NCBI GenBank assembly: GCA_020636215.1
Contig: JACJYG010000005.1
Span: forward strand, 682,001-746,000
Direction of reading: 5' to 3'
DNA: 64,000 bases
Origin: Lewinellaceae bacterium
GTDB lineage: Bacteria; Bacteroidota; Bacteroidia; Chitinophagales; Saprospiraceae
Of this stretch, positions 8,685 to 18,124 are shown piece by piece. Position 1 is the stretch's first letter, and each line of letters begins with the position of its first letter. The translations under genes were made by a program, and so were the position numbers. The notes under the pieces are model-generated. The model worked only from the letters and a program-made list of their open reading frames with translations, searched no databases and was not told the DNA's origin.

Positions 8685-11600
8685 CTATTTACCGATGTTG
8701 ATGTGAATGTAAGTTCTTAATTCCCATTCCGTTCCATTGTCAAAGCCTACCGGGCTAATGGTTGGTTCTGTAGCAAACTCAGAAGCTGTTTTATTGGGAA
8801 GATAACGAGGTGAAAACCGATCTAAAGAACGCCATGTCCAGCGCACGCCCATTTGAGTACTTGGTAAGATAAACCAATCTGGTTTAGCCAAAGTAGTGGA
8901 TAGATCAAACATTAACTGTACGGGGTAAGTGAGGTTGAAATCGCGATGGTAATCAAAGGGTACAGTCATTGATCTTGAAGTGAGAAGTTAACTTCAATTT
9001 TTTATAGATAGCCCTTACATCCATGGCGTAACGTTCAAGTAATCTGTCGCTATCACCGTTTGCCTGAGCCGTCCCGAATAAGATGTTGGCGATAATGCCC
9101 AAGTCTGGGTTTACTTTAGAGACCATTCGGATATTGGTTTCCCATAGATCTTGTGCGGGTGCTGCCCTGGAAACGCAAAGGAAGTACGATTAGCTAAAAA
9201 CCGATCGCTGCATCCTGGGAAGTAGGCAGATGCCGGTAAACAAAACCCGCGCTCATAGCAAATTTAGCATCTTCCGCACGGTCGTTGTCCCATTCATACA
9301 TCCAGGTGCCCGGAGTAGGGTCGAAAGTAATCAGTAATTCTCCGGCGACGGTTTCTCTGTTGCCGCCTCTTACTGCGAATGGATCATCTATGATATTTCT
9401 AAGCCGCCCTGGCGCTGGAACCCCATTGGGGATCGGATCAACAAGCGGCTTCTGCCATAAGAAATTCGGTGCGATCTGGAATTTCCCAATAGTGTAAGTA
9501 AATCCGGTTAAGAAATTGTTGAGGTTTCCGCTGCCGCTATCCTTTAACGTCCATCCCGTAAAAGTACGGGTTGCGTCGGCTCCACCATTGGCAACAAGCC
9601 CCATTACGGCGCCCTGTGCATACCAATTGAATGCCCCTTTTGAAAATTTGATCTTTGCTTTTCCTCCCCAATTATCGGAGGGTTGATTTGATCCTGAAAT
9701 ACTTCATACTTTCCTGCTTCCCCTTCTACGATCTGGAAGGTTCGGTATTTAGAGGGGATCCGCCCCAGATCCTCCTACTTCAACTTCCACCCACCCTATT
9801 TCTCGTTCTACATGAATGGTCGCTCTTCGGGTTTTAGGAAGTGGAACAGCTATAGAGCTTACAAATTCGGGGGCATCATCAATATCTTCATGAAAGACAC
9901 CGGTTACTTTAAAGTGGTTGATTTCCCGGCCGTATTTCACCAGGACCGCAGGGTTGGCTCCCCACCACAATTGAGGGTAAAGGCAGCATGCAGCCCGTTA
10001 AATGCCTTTTTTCCATCCAATTCTATCCTAATATTTCTCCATTGTAAATATCCAGGTTAGGGCCGTAATTCGCTTCCGGATATAACCCAAAAAAGTCGCC
10101 TTCATAGCCCCAGTGATAATGGCCGGTCCGGTAGAACCCTCTCACATCAAAATCCTTTGCCGTCCAGTTAAAGTCAGCATTGTAAAGCCTTAAATTGCCA
10201 TCACTCCTGTTACCGATGCGATCGCGGACTATATTTTCGTAAAAAATTTCATCAATAGGATTATTCGCTACATTGCCAACTAAATTGAAACTCGCACTGG
10301 CTCTCAGGTTAGGGGTAGGATTAGCTTCCACACCAAAAAAGAAAGACTGCATGTGGTCAAAACCAAGTTCATCCGGATAAGCAGCCTGATTGGGGTCATT
10401 TTGAACAGCTGGGTCAGGTGAATCCGGAGTGGTGATCAAAGTCCCGCCGGTATTAAAGGTCTCAAACTCAGCTCTAAAGTTGCTCAACCGGATCTTCTGG
10501 TTGCTTTCCAAAGCCGCTTTGTCCCCTCGTGCTCTGAGCACCGCATCGATGAGCTGGATATTGTCAAAATAAGCATCGACAGACGCCAAAGTCGTGCCGG
10601 ATGCATAGGGGTTCAAGATGATGCGCTTCTTTCAAAGCATAGTAAGCCGCTCTTGGATAAAGCGTATATAAACCTCGCTCGTTAGTCGGCCCCTTTGCAC
10701 AAATCCCAAACCACTCTTCGTTCATGTTATTTTCCCCCTGAACGAAATCTTTGAAGTAACCGCCGTTAGACCAGGAAGCATTATTGTCATGTACATCTGC
10801 ATTTTTCCGGTCATCAAATCCGAACTTCCACCAACCATCACTAAACTGGAAAGTGAAGCCACCAATAGAATTGCCTGCTTTCCCAACTCCGGCAGCGTTC
10901 TCATAGATCTCTTTCCAGTTCCCCACCAGGTAATAAGCTTGCGACTCCTGGTCTTCGGCATTTTCTATAGCGTTAAAAGCATCTGCCCCAAACTCGGTAA
11001 ACATAAGCGGTTTGTTAAGCTTATCTTTCACTACCTGGAACATATCGCCAAATGAAACACCCCGGTAGGTATTCGTTCCGTATATATCTACATCTTTACA
11101 TTCTTCGGCTATGATATCGATAAATAAAACATCGCCATTACAAATACCTACAGGGTGGGAGGAATCAAGAGACTTCATTGCCTTGGCAGCGTCATTCATC
11201 AGCTTATACATGGGCCTTCCCGGGATTCTCCAATGAAATTTATCCTCCCTTGATCATCGGGGAAATCTTCCGTTTCCGCTCCCTGCCAGAAAAGGCCATA
11301 ATTATTTTCATTACCCAGGAGATACAACAAGAGCCCCGGCGTATTTTTATACTCTTCTACCAGTGTTGTTACTTCATCCATCAAGAACTTTTGAGTTCTT
11401 GGTTCATCATAATGTGTAACAGGGGTCCAAACGCCATCTAATGTGAGTCCATACCTACCAAAAGAATGGTTTAGCATGGTGTAGATGCCATAGTTCTCAT
11501 AAATATATTTAATCCATTTGGCCGGAACACCTGTGTATTGCCTAATCACATTGACGTTCATGTTCTTCAAAAGAGACATCTCTGCGTCCAGTCCGGCCTT

Positions 11601-11822
11601 AATTACGTCGTCTGATTTTTCCCAAAAACCAGCGTTTACGGTATTTGTTCCAATAGGGATATAATCCCAATTCATTCCATTGATCATGAAATCTTTGCCA
11701 TCGACTACCAGTTTCTGCCCATCGCTATTAGTGACGACAGATACCCGAGCAGTCTGGGCAAATACCGATGAGGTGAACGGGAAGAGCAAAAGGAGTAGGA
11801 GTATGTTCTTCATTTTATCCAT
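8685..11822 (-). pseudogene. Glycosidase fused to an outer-membrane beta-barrel, split by several frameshifts
   Basis: Recognisable coding sequence runs over 3.1 kb but changes frame at least five times. Fragment 1 (11822 to ~11220) has a signal peptide and a clan-A glycosidase start (VDGKDFMINGMNWDYIPIG) with the acid/base motif YLLGNENNYG. Fragment 2 (~11211-10620) carries the nucleophile motif KPLMFTEFGADAF and the barrel end FQFSDGWWKFG. Fragment 3 (~10616-10030), fragments near 9970-9750 and 9604-9194, and the last (8969-8685) are rich in alternating aromatic strands and end in ELRTYIHINIGK, as outer-membrane barrels do. Joining the pieces gives about 1,040 residues. At ~10612 one extra T explains the break (CATCTTGAAC for HHLNPY). 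The gene heads the glucan cluster. Either decay or local sequence error is possible. Confidence 0.7.
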
Positions 11823-11898
11823 AGTTTGTTGACTTTAAGTCTGTTTTTGAGCCTGCTGCTTGCAAGGCTTGGATGAATGCGCATATTACCAAATTTTA

Positions 11899-11932
11899 TA
11901 GTGCTATTTTAACCAAATGTAGTGCTATTTTA
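11899..11932. promoter_or_regulatory. Candidate operator: two 13-bp direct repeats 21 bp apart
   Basis: TAGTGCTATTTTA occurs at 11899-11911 and again at 11920-11932, a period of exactly 21 bases (two DNA turns). A small hairpin TGAGGT/ACCTCA follows (11938-11957). The site lies in the 257-base gap between the divergent glucan cluster and the regulator gene, 77-110 bases before the cluster's first start. Repeats on one DNA face suit two bound HTH subunits. Binding by the neighbouring regulator is inferred. Confidence 0.5.
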
Positions 11933-12079
11933 TCCTCTGAGGTAAAAAAACACCTCATCAATTCTTTCACGAGCCTTTTCGGAGATTACGTCAAATTTAG
12001 GGTCGTTTATTCATAAATGGCTGGTAATTAAATATATTTACTGTCATATTATTTGCACATGCTCCATTTTGAATACAAC

Positions 12080-14926
12080 ATGCGGTACATTTTCTTTCTG
12101 ATCCTTTTGCTGATGGGATCTCAGGCCCTGGCCCTGTCCGGTAAGTATCCTATCCGAAATTTCGTGCCGTCAGAGTACAAGGCCGGCATTCAGAACATCG
12201 ATTTTGCCCAAAACCGGGATATGGCCATTTTTGTGGCCAACAACCTGGGCGTACTTTCCTTCAATGGGAATACCTGGGAGAGGCATGATTTCAAAACCGG
12301 CAAAAAGAAAAGGTCGCTGGCCTTCGATGAAAATACGGACCGCTTGTATGTGGGGTCTCAGGGGGAGTTTGGTTTCTTTGAAGCGGACTGGGAGTATGTC
12401 TCTCTGATCGATAAGATCCCACAAGGTTCCAGAGATTTCGATGAGGTCTGGGATGTTTTTCTGGTAAATTCCAAGGTTTATTTCTGCACCTTTCAGGGTA
12501 TTTACGTGTATGATGGGCAGAGCATTGACGTAATCGAACAGGAGGGAGGTTTCGGCCGGTCGTTCCTGGCCGGCGGAAAAATCTTCACCCAGAGCCAGCA
12601 GGGCAGGCTGTTGGAAATAGAGGGCTCAAAGCTGATTCAGGACTATCCTCAGGGCCAAACCGGAACGAAAATTGCCGGTGTAATCCCTCACGAAGGAGGG
12701 TATCTACTGGTTTACAATTCCGGGCAAATTGAGCTGGCCACCCCTTTTGGCGTGAGCCGGAAATACGATGCGCTCAGCCGGGCCCTGCTAGGAACGTATA
12801 TCAACCATGTGCTGCAATTATCAGATACGCGCCTGGTTATCGCCACTCAGACGTCAGGATTGTTCCTGTACGATCTACAGGAAGGGGATCTGGAAACAAT
12901 AACCAGGGAGGATGGCCTGGAGTCCAATGCCTGCCTGCGTTCCTTCCAGGATTATTCCGGCAACTTATGGGTGGGTATGCAAAACGGGATCGCCCTCATT
13001 CACCTCAATTCTCCCATGCGCTTCCTGAACCAGGAAATAAACATACAGGGAAGTGGCTATGAAGTTTTTGAAACCGTAGATGGCACTTATTTTACTACCT
13101 CGAACGGGATTTATTTCCTGGGAAAGGACGCCGCGCAGGGTGCATTCCTGCCCGGTACGGAAGGGCCGGCTTACGGTATTAAGCAAATCGCCGGGAAATT
13201 ATATGCAGGGCACCACACAGGCTTATTTCTTCTGGAAGATGGCCGGGCCCAGCGCATAGCGAGTACAGATGGCCTATGGCAGGTAAAACAATTGCAGTTG
13301 CAGCCCGAGTTTGTGATCGGCGGCACTTATTCCGGCCTGTACCTTTTCAGGATTGACGAAAACCGGCGATTGAAGGCAGTGCAAAAGATCCGGGGGTTTA
13401 ACGCCTCGAGCCGTTTTTTTGAAGAAGACCGGTCAGGAAAGATCTGGGTCGGACAGTACTACAAGGGCTTGTACCAATTGGAGCTTTCCGAAGACATGTC
13501 CCGGGTAACGGTCCAAAACGTATCCGAGCGTTTCGCCCCGTCTTTCAAAGAGCAAATTGTTTTAAGCCGTGTGGACGATGGCCTCTATCTGGCCACCAAC
13601 TCCGGCCTGTTTCAATTGGACCCGGCTGATGGCTCCGTTAGTAGAAGCGAGATCTTTTCCGGTGCCATTGGCGAACAACCCATTTATCTGCTGGCGCAAG
13701 ACCAAAAAAATAATGTTCACGTAGTGGCGGAGAACGTCATGGCCCTTTTCAGGCAGATCAGTCCTCATAACTACATCTTTATTCCCTCTTCCCTGTATCA
13801 ATTGCGCTATTACCTGAACAATGACTTGTTGCATGCCTCGACGAATACGAACCACGGCATCTTTTTTTCCGCCAATGAGGGCTTTATTCATTATGATCCT
13901 GCATTGGAAGTTCCTTCAAAAGAGGAAAACCCACTTCTGGTGAGCCGGGTATATAGCGCCACCCAGGGCAGTGCGCTATACGTTCGGAAACCATTTGGTG
14001 TAAAACCAGGCGTTGAACGCCTGGAGGTTGGCCCGGGCGCCAAGGTTTTAAAGATCGATGTGGAATACTTTCTGTTCAATGGCCTGGGGAATCAGCAGTT
14101 CCGGTATTTTTTGAAAGGCCTTGACGAAGATTTTGGAGAATGGACTGCTACTGCATCCAAAGAATACACCAACCTGAAGGAAGGAAAATACGAATTCAGG
14201 GTGCAAACCCGGAATTACCTGGGAAAAGTCACAACCAGCCCGCCCTTGTACCTTACTGTGAAACCACCTTTTTACCGTAGCCCTCCCGCTAAATTATTGT
14301 ATTTGTTGCTGGGCGTTTTGGTGCTTTTCCTCAGTTTTAAGCTGCAAAAACGGTGGTACAATGAAAAAGCGGAAAAGATCGAAGAGACCGGCCAACTCCA
14401 ACTGGCTAAAGAACAGCAGAAACTTGCTGAAGTGGAACAACAAAAGGAGCAGGAACTATTGCGGCTGAAAGAAGAAAAAATGCAGAGCGAATTACAGCAT
14501 GTCAACAATCTGCTAGCTGCTTCAACCATGAATTTGGTGGTCAAGAATGAGTTTATCGAAGCCATAAAAGAAGAGCTGAAAGAGTTGAAGCAAAAGGGGG
14601 AAAACCCGGAAACGAAGCGTGCGCTGGAAAAAATGGTAAAGGAAATAGATATCACCCTCCGGTTGCAAGAGGACTGGGAACAGTTCGAATATCATTTTGG
14701 CCAGGTGCACGGAGATTTTTTAAATCGCCTGAGAAATGATTATCCGGACCTTTCTCCGAACGAACAAAAACTCTGTACTTTCCTGCGGCTTAATCTGAAT
14801 ACCAAGGAGATCGCTTATTTGTTAAGTATTTCGCTCCGGGGAGTAGAGGTGGCGCGTTACCGCCTGCGGAAAAAGCTACGCCTGGATAAAGGGGAAAATC
14901 TGTCGAAGTTTATTTTGGAGTATTGA
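12080..14926 (+). CDS. Membrane-bound propeller/Y_Y_Y regulator with LuxR-type HTH
   Basis: The start MRYIFFLILLLMGSQALALS gives a clean signal peptide; an upstream in-frame ATG at 12053 would precede it with nine polar residues and is less likely. The periplasmic part (~20-640) holds repeated beta-propeller blades of the two-component-regulator type (LWVGMQNGIALI, IWVGQYYKGLYQL). A Y_Y_Y domain follows (~650-735: FRYFLKGLDEDFGEWT), then one membrane helix (~745-763), a long Lys/Glu/Gln coiled coil (~765-865) and a C-terminal helix-turn-helix (LSPNEQKLCTFLRLNLNTKE, then IAYLLSIS and RYRLRKKL). No kinase or receiver domain is present, so it should signal directly from periplasmic glycan sensing to DNA. 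Divergent to the beta-glucan cluster, it is the likely local regulator. Confidence 0.85.
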   Translation: MRYIFFLILLLMGSQALALSGKYPIRNFVPSEYKAGIQNIDFAQNRDMAIFVANNLGVLSFNGNTWERHDFKTGKKKRSLAFDENTDRLYVGSQGEFGFFEADWEYVSLIDKIPQGSRDFDEVWDVFLVNSKVYFCTFQGIYVYDGQSIDVIEQEGGFGRSFLAGGKIFTQSQQGRLLEIEGSKLIQDYPQGQTGTKIAGVIPHEGGYLLVYNSGQIELATPFGVSRKYDALSRALLGTYINHVLQLSDTRLVIATQTSGLFLYDLQEGDLETITREDGLESNACLRSFQDYSGNLWVGMQNGIALIHLNSPMRFLNQEINIQGSGYEVFETVDGTYFTTSNGIYFLGKDAAQGAFLPGTEGPAYGIKQIAGKLYAGHHTGLFLLEDGRAQRIASTDGLWQVKQLQLQPEFVIGGTYSGLYLFRIDENRRLKAVQKIRGFNASSRFFEEDRSGKIWVGQYYKGLYQLELSEDMSRVTVQNVSERFAPSFKEQIVLSRVDDGLYLATNSGLFQLDPADGSVSRSEIFSGAIGEQPIYLLAQDQKNNVHVVAENVMALFRQISPHNYIFIPSSLYQLRYYLNNDLLHASTNTNHGIFFSANEGFIHYDPALEVPSKEENPLLVSRVYSATQGSALYVRKPFGVKPGVERLEVGPGAKVLKIDVEYFLFNGLGNQQFRYFLKGLDEDFGEWTATASKEYTNLKEGKYEFRVQTRNYLGKVTTSPPLYLTVKPPFYRSPPAKLLYLLLGVLVLFLSFKLQKRWYNEKAEKIEETGQLQLAKEQQKLAEVEQQKEQELLRLKEEKMQSELQHVNNLLAASTMNLVVKNEFIEAIKEELKELKQKGENPETKRALEKMVKEIDITLRLQEDWEQFEYHFGQVHGDFLNRLRNDYPDLSPNEQKLCTFLRLNLNTKEIAYLLSISLRGVEVARYRLRKKLRLDKGENLSKFILEY

Positions 14927-14977
14927 CCTTTGTGCATCTTCACCGTTTCAGAATACGCGCATCCTCACATTTTCGTT

Positions 14978-14985
14978 TATATTTG
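14978..14985 (+). promoter_or_regulatory. Bacteroidota -7 promoter element before lepB
   Basis: TATATTTG matches the Bacteroidota -7 consensus TAnnTTTG exactly, 43 bases before the lepB start. No clear -33 TTTG is seen at the usual distance, so support is moderate. Confidence 0.45.
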
Positions 14986-15028
14986 CAGGTCATAAAATCT
15001 AACCATCAACCCGATAGCTACTTATACA

Positions 15029-16639
15029 ATGGGATTCTGGACTTTCCTTCTCGTTCTTTACATTGTGCTCAGCATCAGCCTGTTCTTTTTGTTCCCCAAA
15101 GCCGGAGAACCTGGCTGGAAAGGGCTGGTTCCCGGCCTCAACTTCGCCGTCTGGTGCAAGCTGATTGGCCGCAACCCCTGGTATGCCGCCTGGCTGTTGT
15201 TCCCCATCGTCAATATTTTCATCTACGCCGGTATGGCTGTCGATATGGTGCGGTCCTTCCGGAAATACAGCTTCGGGCACAGTGCTCTGGCCGTGTTGTT
15301 TTCGCCATTTTATTTCGGCTACCTGGCCTTTAAAAAAGAGGAAACCTACGATGGGCCCACGCTGATCCGGGAACGGGAATACAAGGCACAGATCCAGGAA
15401 GCCAAGGAAAAAAACAGTACCCGGCAGTTACAGAAGCTGTTGGAAAAAAATCCCTACAAAAAATCCGCCGGCCGGGAATGGGCCGAGGCGGTCATCTTTG
15501 CTGTTTTTGCCGCGGCCTTCATCCGCATGTTCCTCATTGAAGCTTACGTCATCCCTACCAGTTCCATGGAAGGGTCCCTGATGGTGGGCGACTTCCTGTT
15601 TGTCAGCAAGGCCCACTACGGCATCCGCATGCCGGAAACCGTTCTTATGGTGCCGTTGCTGCACAACCGTATACCTGTTCTGAACACGGAGTCCTATCTG
15701 AAAAAGCCGAGGCTGAAGTATTACCGCCTGCCGGCACTGGAATCAGTCGACCGCAACGACCCGGTGGTATTCAACTTCCCGGAAGGGGATAGCGTCTATA
15801 TCTTCCCCGGCCGGACCTGGACGATCTACGACTACCGCCGGGGCGCAGTGCCACCCCAAATGGCCCAACAGATCGAATCAGGCGCCAAGGAACTGGTGAC
15901 CCGCCCAATGGATAAAAAAGACCACTACATCAAACGCTGTATCGCCATTCCCGGCGACAGCCTGGAGGTTCGCGACCGGCAGGTTTACATCAACGGCCAG
16001 CCTGCGAAGAACCCCAAACACCTTCAGTACATGTATATTGTGTCTTTCCCCGAAGGCGCCATCAATACCCGGAATTTCTCTGACTGGGGCATCTCAAAGG
16101 AAGATATCATCGTGCAACAGGGGCCCAATACTTTCATCATTGTACTCTCCGAAGATCAGAAGGAAAAAGTTCAGGGCCTGGACCCCAATATCCAGATTAC
16201 TAATATTGATATGGGGCAACTGGATAACAACCCCGGCAAGCTCTTTCCTCACGACCCCGAGCACTTTCCCGGCTGGACCGTTGATAACTACGGGCCGGTC
16301 TATGTGCCGAAAAAAGGGGCAACCGTTAAGGTGAGCCCGGAAAACATTGCCCTCTATCAGCGCGTCATCAGCGTGTATGAAGACAATAAACTAGCCGTGC
16401 GCGATGGCAAGATATTCATCAACGGCCAGGAAACAGATAGCTATACCTTTAAACAGGATTACTACTGGATGATGGGGGATAACCGCCACAATTCCGAAGA
16501 TGCCCGCGTTTGGGGCTTCGTGCCGGAAGACCACATCGTTGGTAAGCCGGTGATCATCTGGTTTTCCACCCGGGAAGGCAGCATCCGCAATGGTATCAAC
16601 TGGAAGCGCATCTTTAAGCTGGTGGGCAACCTGGAGTAA
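15029..16639 (+). CDS. lepB: Signal peptidase I
   Basis: This 536-residue protein removes signal peptides from exported proteins at the inner membrane. The first ~105 residues form a three-helix membrane domain (DUF5684-like) typical of Bacteroidota forms. The S26 core follows a further membrane helix: the catalytic Ser lies in PTSSMEGSL (about residue 178), the catalytic Lys in YIKRCIAIPGD (about 302) and box E in MMGDNRHNSEDAR (about 480). A large insertion between boxes (~200-295 and ~340-450) makes it longer than E. coli LepB, as is usual in this phylum. It starts ~100 bases after the regulator stop and probably has its own promoter. All catalytic residues are present. Confidence 0.95.
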   Translation: MGFWTFLLVLYIVLSISLFFLFPKAGEPGWKGLVPGLNFAVWCKLIGRNPWYAAWLLFPIVNIFIYAGMAVDMVRSFRKYSFGHSALAVLFSPFYFGYLAFKKEETYDGPTLIREREYKAQIQEAKEKNSTRQLQKLLEKNPYKKSAGREWAEAVIFAVFAAAFIRMFLIEAYVIPTSSMEGSLMVGDFLFVSKAHYGIRMPETVLMVPLLHNRIPVLNTESYLKKPRLKYYRLPALESVDRNDPVVFNFPEGDSVYIFPGRTWTIYDYRRGAVPPQMAQQIESGAKELVTRPMDKKDHYIKRCIAIPGDSLEVRDRQVYINGQPAKNPKHLQYMYIVSFPEGAINTRNFSDWGISKEDIIVQQGPNTFIIVLSEDQKEKVQGLDPNIQITNIDMGQLDNNPGKLFPHDPEHFPGWTVDNYGPVYVPKKGATVKVSPENIALYQRVISVYEDNKLAVRDGKIFINGQETDSYTFKQDYYWMMGDNRHNSEDARVWGFVPEDHIVGKPVIIWFSTREGSIRNGINWKRIFKLVGNLE

Positions 16640-16825
16640 TCCCTGGAAAGCGGGCCCGTCCTCGTTCCTCGGCCGGGTAAAAAGCCGGAATGTTTTTCCG
16701 AACGCCAGTGCAACGAGTAGGTGTTGGGCGGAAAGGGAGAGTTGGTTTTTCCAATACCGGTAGGAGGAGATGGAGATCGGAATATCTGTTTCTCAACGAA
16801 TTCTTGTTCGTTCTGCCAGCCATAG

Positions 16826-16856
16826 TTGGGATAAATCGTAACTTCATTTATATTTG
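16826..16856 (+). promoter_or_regulatory. Promoter of the amidase gene
   Basis: TTG (16826-16828) lies 20 bases before TATATTTG (16849-16856). This fits the Bacteroidota -33/-7 arrangement (TTTG, 19-21 bases, TAnnTTTG). It is in the 290-base gap after lepB, the remainder of which shows no gene. Confidence 0.6.
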
Positions 16857-16930
16857 ACTTAAGTTGTGCGTGAAACCACGGCACTTATAAACGGGTGTAT
16901 TGCCCAAGTCCACAAAAAAATCCCTTGCCC

Positions 16931-17923
16931 ATGTTTTCCAAGATATTAGACGCTATTCGCGGTTTGTTTTCAAACCTTTTCGGTGGCGGAGGTTCCTCCA
17001 AGCCTTCCAAGCCCACCAAGCCAGGTATAGACCCCGAACTGAATAAAGACCTGCCTCAGGACGGTTCGGAAATCCGGCCGGATACCATCATTGTCATTGC
17101 GGATGAGATGGAACACGTCGTCATTCCTCCCGGCCAGATCGATGAAGGGTTCGACGATGACATTTTCAGCCCCTCCCCCAAAGAGGAAGGCCCGATCATT
17201 GTGGCCCCCGACCCGCCACAACCAAAGCCGGACCCGAAACCCGAGCCAAAACCAGAACCAAAGCCAGAACCAAAGCCAACGCCGGACCCGAAACCATCGG
17301 CTACGGGCCACAAAGCGCGCTACCTTTGGTGCCTTGATAACGGCCATGGGAAGCAGACTCCGGGCAAACGCTCGCCGGTATTCGATGATGGCAAGACCCA
17401 GTTATTCGAATACGAGTTTAACCGCGATATTGTCGCTCGCATCAAAAAACAGTTGGATGAAAAGGGGGTATCTTACTTCATCACTGTGCCGGAGGTGGAT
17501 ATCGATGATTTCCTGCAAGGCCGCGTTGACCGGGCGAATGCCAAGAAATCGGACCTGCCGAAGATCTTCGTTTCAATTCACTCCAACGCCGCACCGGCCC
17601 GCAGCGCTAATGACTGGGCTGCCGATAGCATCAGTGGAATCGAAACCTGGTTTTTCCATAACAGCAAGACGGGCCAGAAAATCGCCGGCATTTTCCAGCA
17701 ACACCTTGTCGATCATACCGGCTTTGTCAACCGCCACCTCAAATCTCGCCCCGATGGGCAGTTTTATGTGCTCCGGAAAACGAATATGCCTTCGGTTCTA
17801 ACGGAAAACGGCTTTTATAACAACAAAAAACAAGCCGCTGAACTGATGAAGCCCGAAGTGCGCCAGAAGATCGCCGACGCCCACGTGGCCGCTATTATGG
17901 AGATCGAGGAGAATGGACTTTAG
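16931..17923 (+). CDS. N-acetylmuramoyl-L-alanine amidase (Amidase_3)
   Basis: The ATG at 16931 (MFSKILDAIRGLFSNLFGGG) is preferred over an in-frame ATG at 16895, but both lie downstream of the predicted promoter. The first ~20 residues are amphipathic/hydrophobic rather than a classic signal peptide. A long acidic/proline linker (residues ~90-130) contains repeated PKPEPKPE. The catalytic domain (~135-330) has the zinc-amidase motifs: DNGHGKQTPGK (first His), FEYEFNRD (Glu), and FVSIHSNAA (second His), with TENGF near the end (catalytic Glu). It cleaves the amide bond between MurNAc and the stem peptide. The Pro-rich spacer may let the domain reach the wall. Function is secure; localisation is not. 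Confidence 0.85.
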   Translation: MFSKILDAIRGLFSNLFGGGGSSKPSKPTKPGIDPELNKDLPQDGSEIRPDTIIVIADEMEHVVIPPGQIDEGFDDDIFSPSPKEEGPIIVAPDPPQPKPDPKPEPKPEPKPEPKPTPDPKPSATGHKARYLWCLDNGHGKQTPGKRSPVFDDGKTQLFEYEFNRDIVARIKKQLDEKGVSYFITVPEVDIDDFLQGRVDRANAKKSDLPKIFVSIHSNAAPARSANDWAADSISGIETWFFHNSKTGQKIAGIFQQHLVDHTGFVNRHLKSRPDGQFYVLRKTNMPSVLTENGFYNNKKQAAELMKPEVRQKIADAHVAAIMEIEENGL

Positions 17924-17937
17924 GGAAAGGTTGAGGG

Positions 17938-18112
17938 GGTTGAGAGGGTTTAGGGAGACTGTTTAAAGTTCCAGGTTTAAAGTCCCCCTGATAACCCGTC
18001 TTTTACCGGGCTGTCGACACAGTTATCTGAAGATACCCGGTTTAGGAAGGTTTAGTGGTACCTCCTCAACCCTCTCAACCTCCTCAACTCTCTCAACTTT
18101 CTCAACCTCCTC
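17938..18112. repeat. GTTGAG/CTCAAC tandem repeats forming a long inverted repeat
   Basis: GGTTGAGAGGGTT (17938-17950) pairs perfectly with AACCCTCTCAACC (18068-18080). The right side (18062-18112) is a tandem array of a 9-base unit (CTCCTCAAC, CCTCTCAAC, TCTCTCAAC). It starts just after the amidase stop and ends ~10 bases before the GH18 start. Similar GTTGAG arrays occur at 35118, 37826, 59495 and 61475. Confidence 0.75.
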
Positions 18113-18124
18113 AACCTTATCCAT

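Noticed and set aside
14923..15333. Open frame overlapping the start of lepB
   Set aside because: Different frame from the conserved lepB sequence and no recognisable domain.
16462..16884. Minus-strand open frame across the lepB end and gap
   Set aside because: Overlaps the conserved lepB box E antisense, and the gap part holds the amidase promoter.
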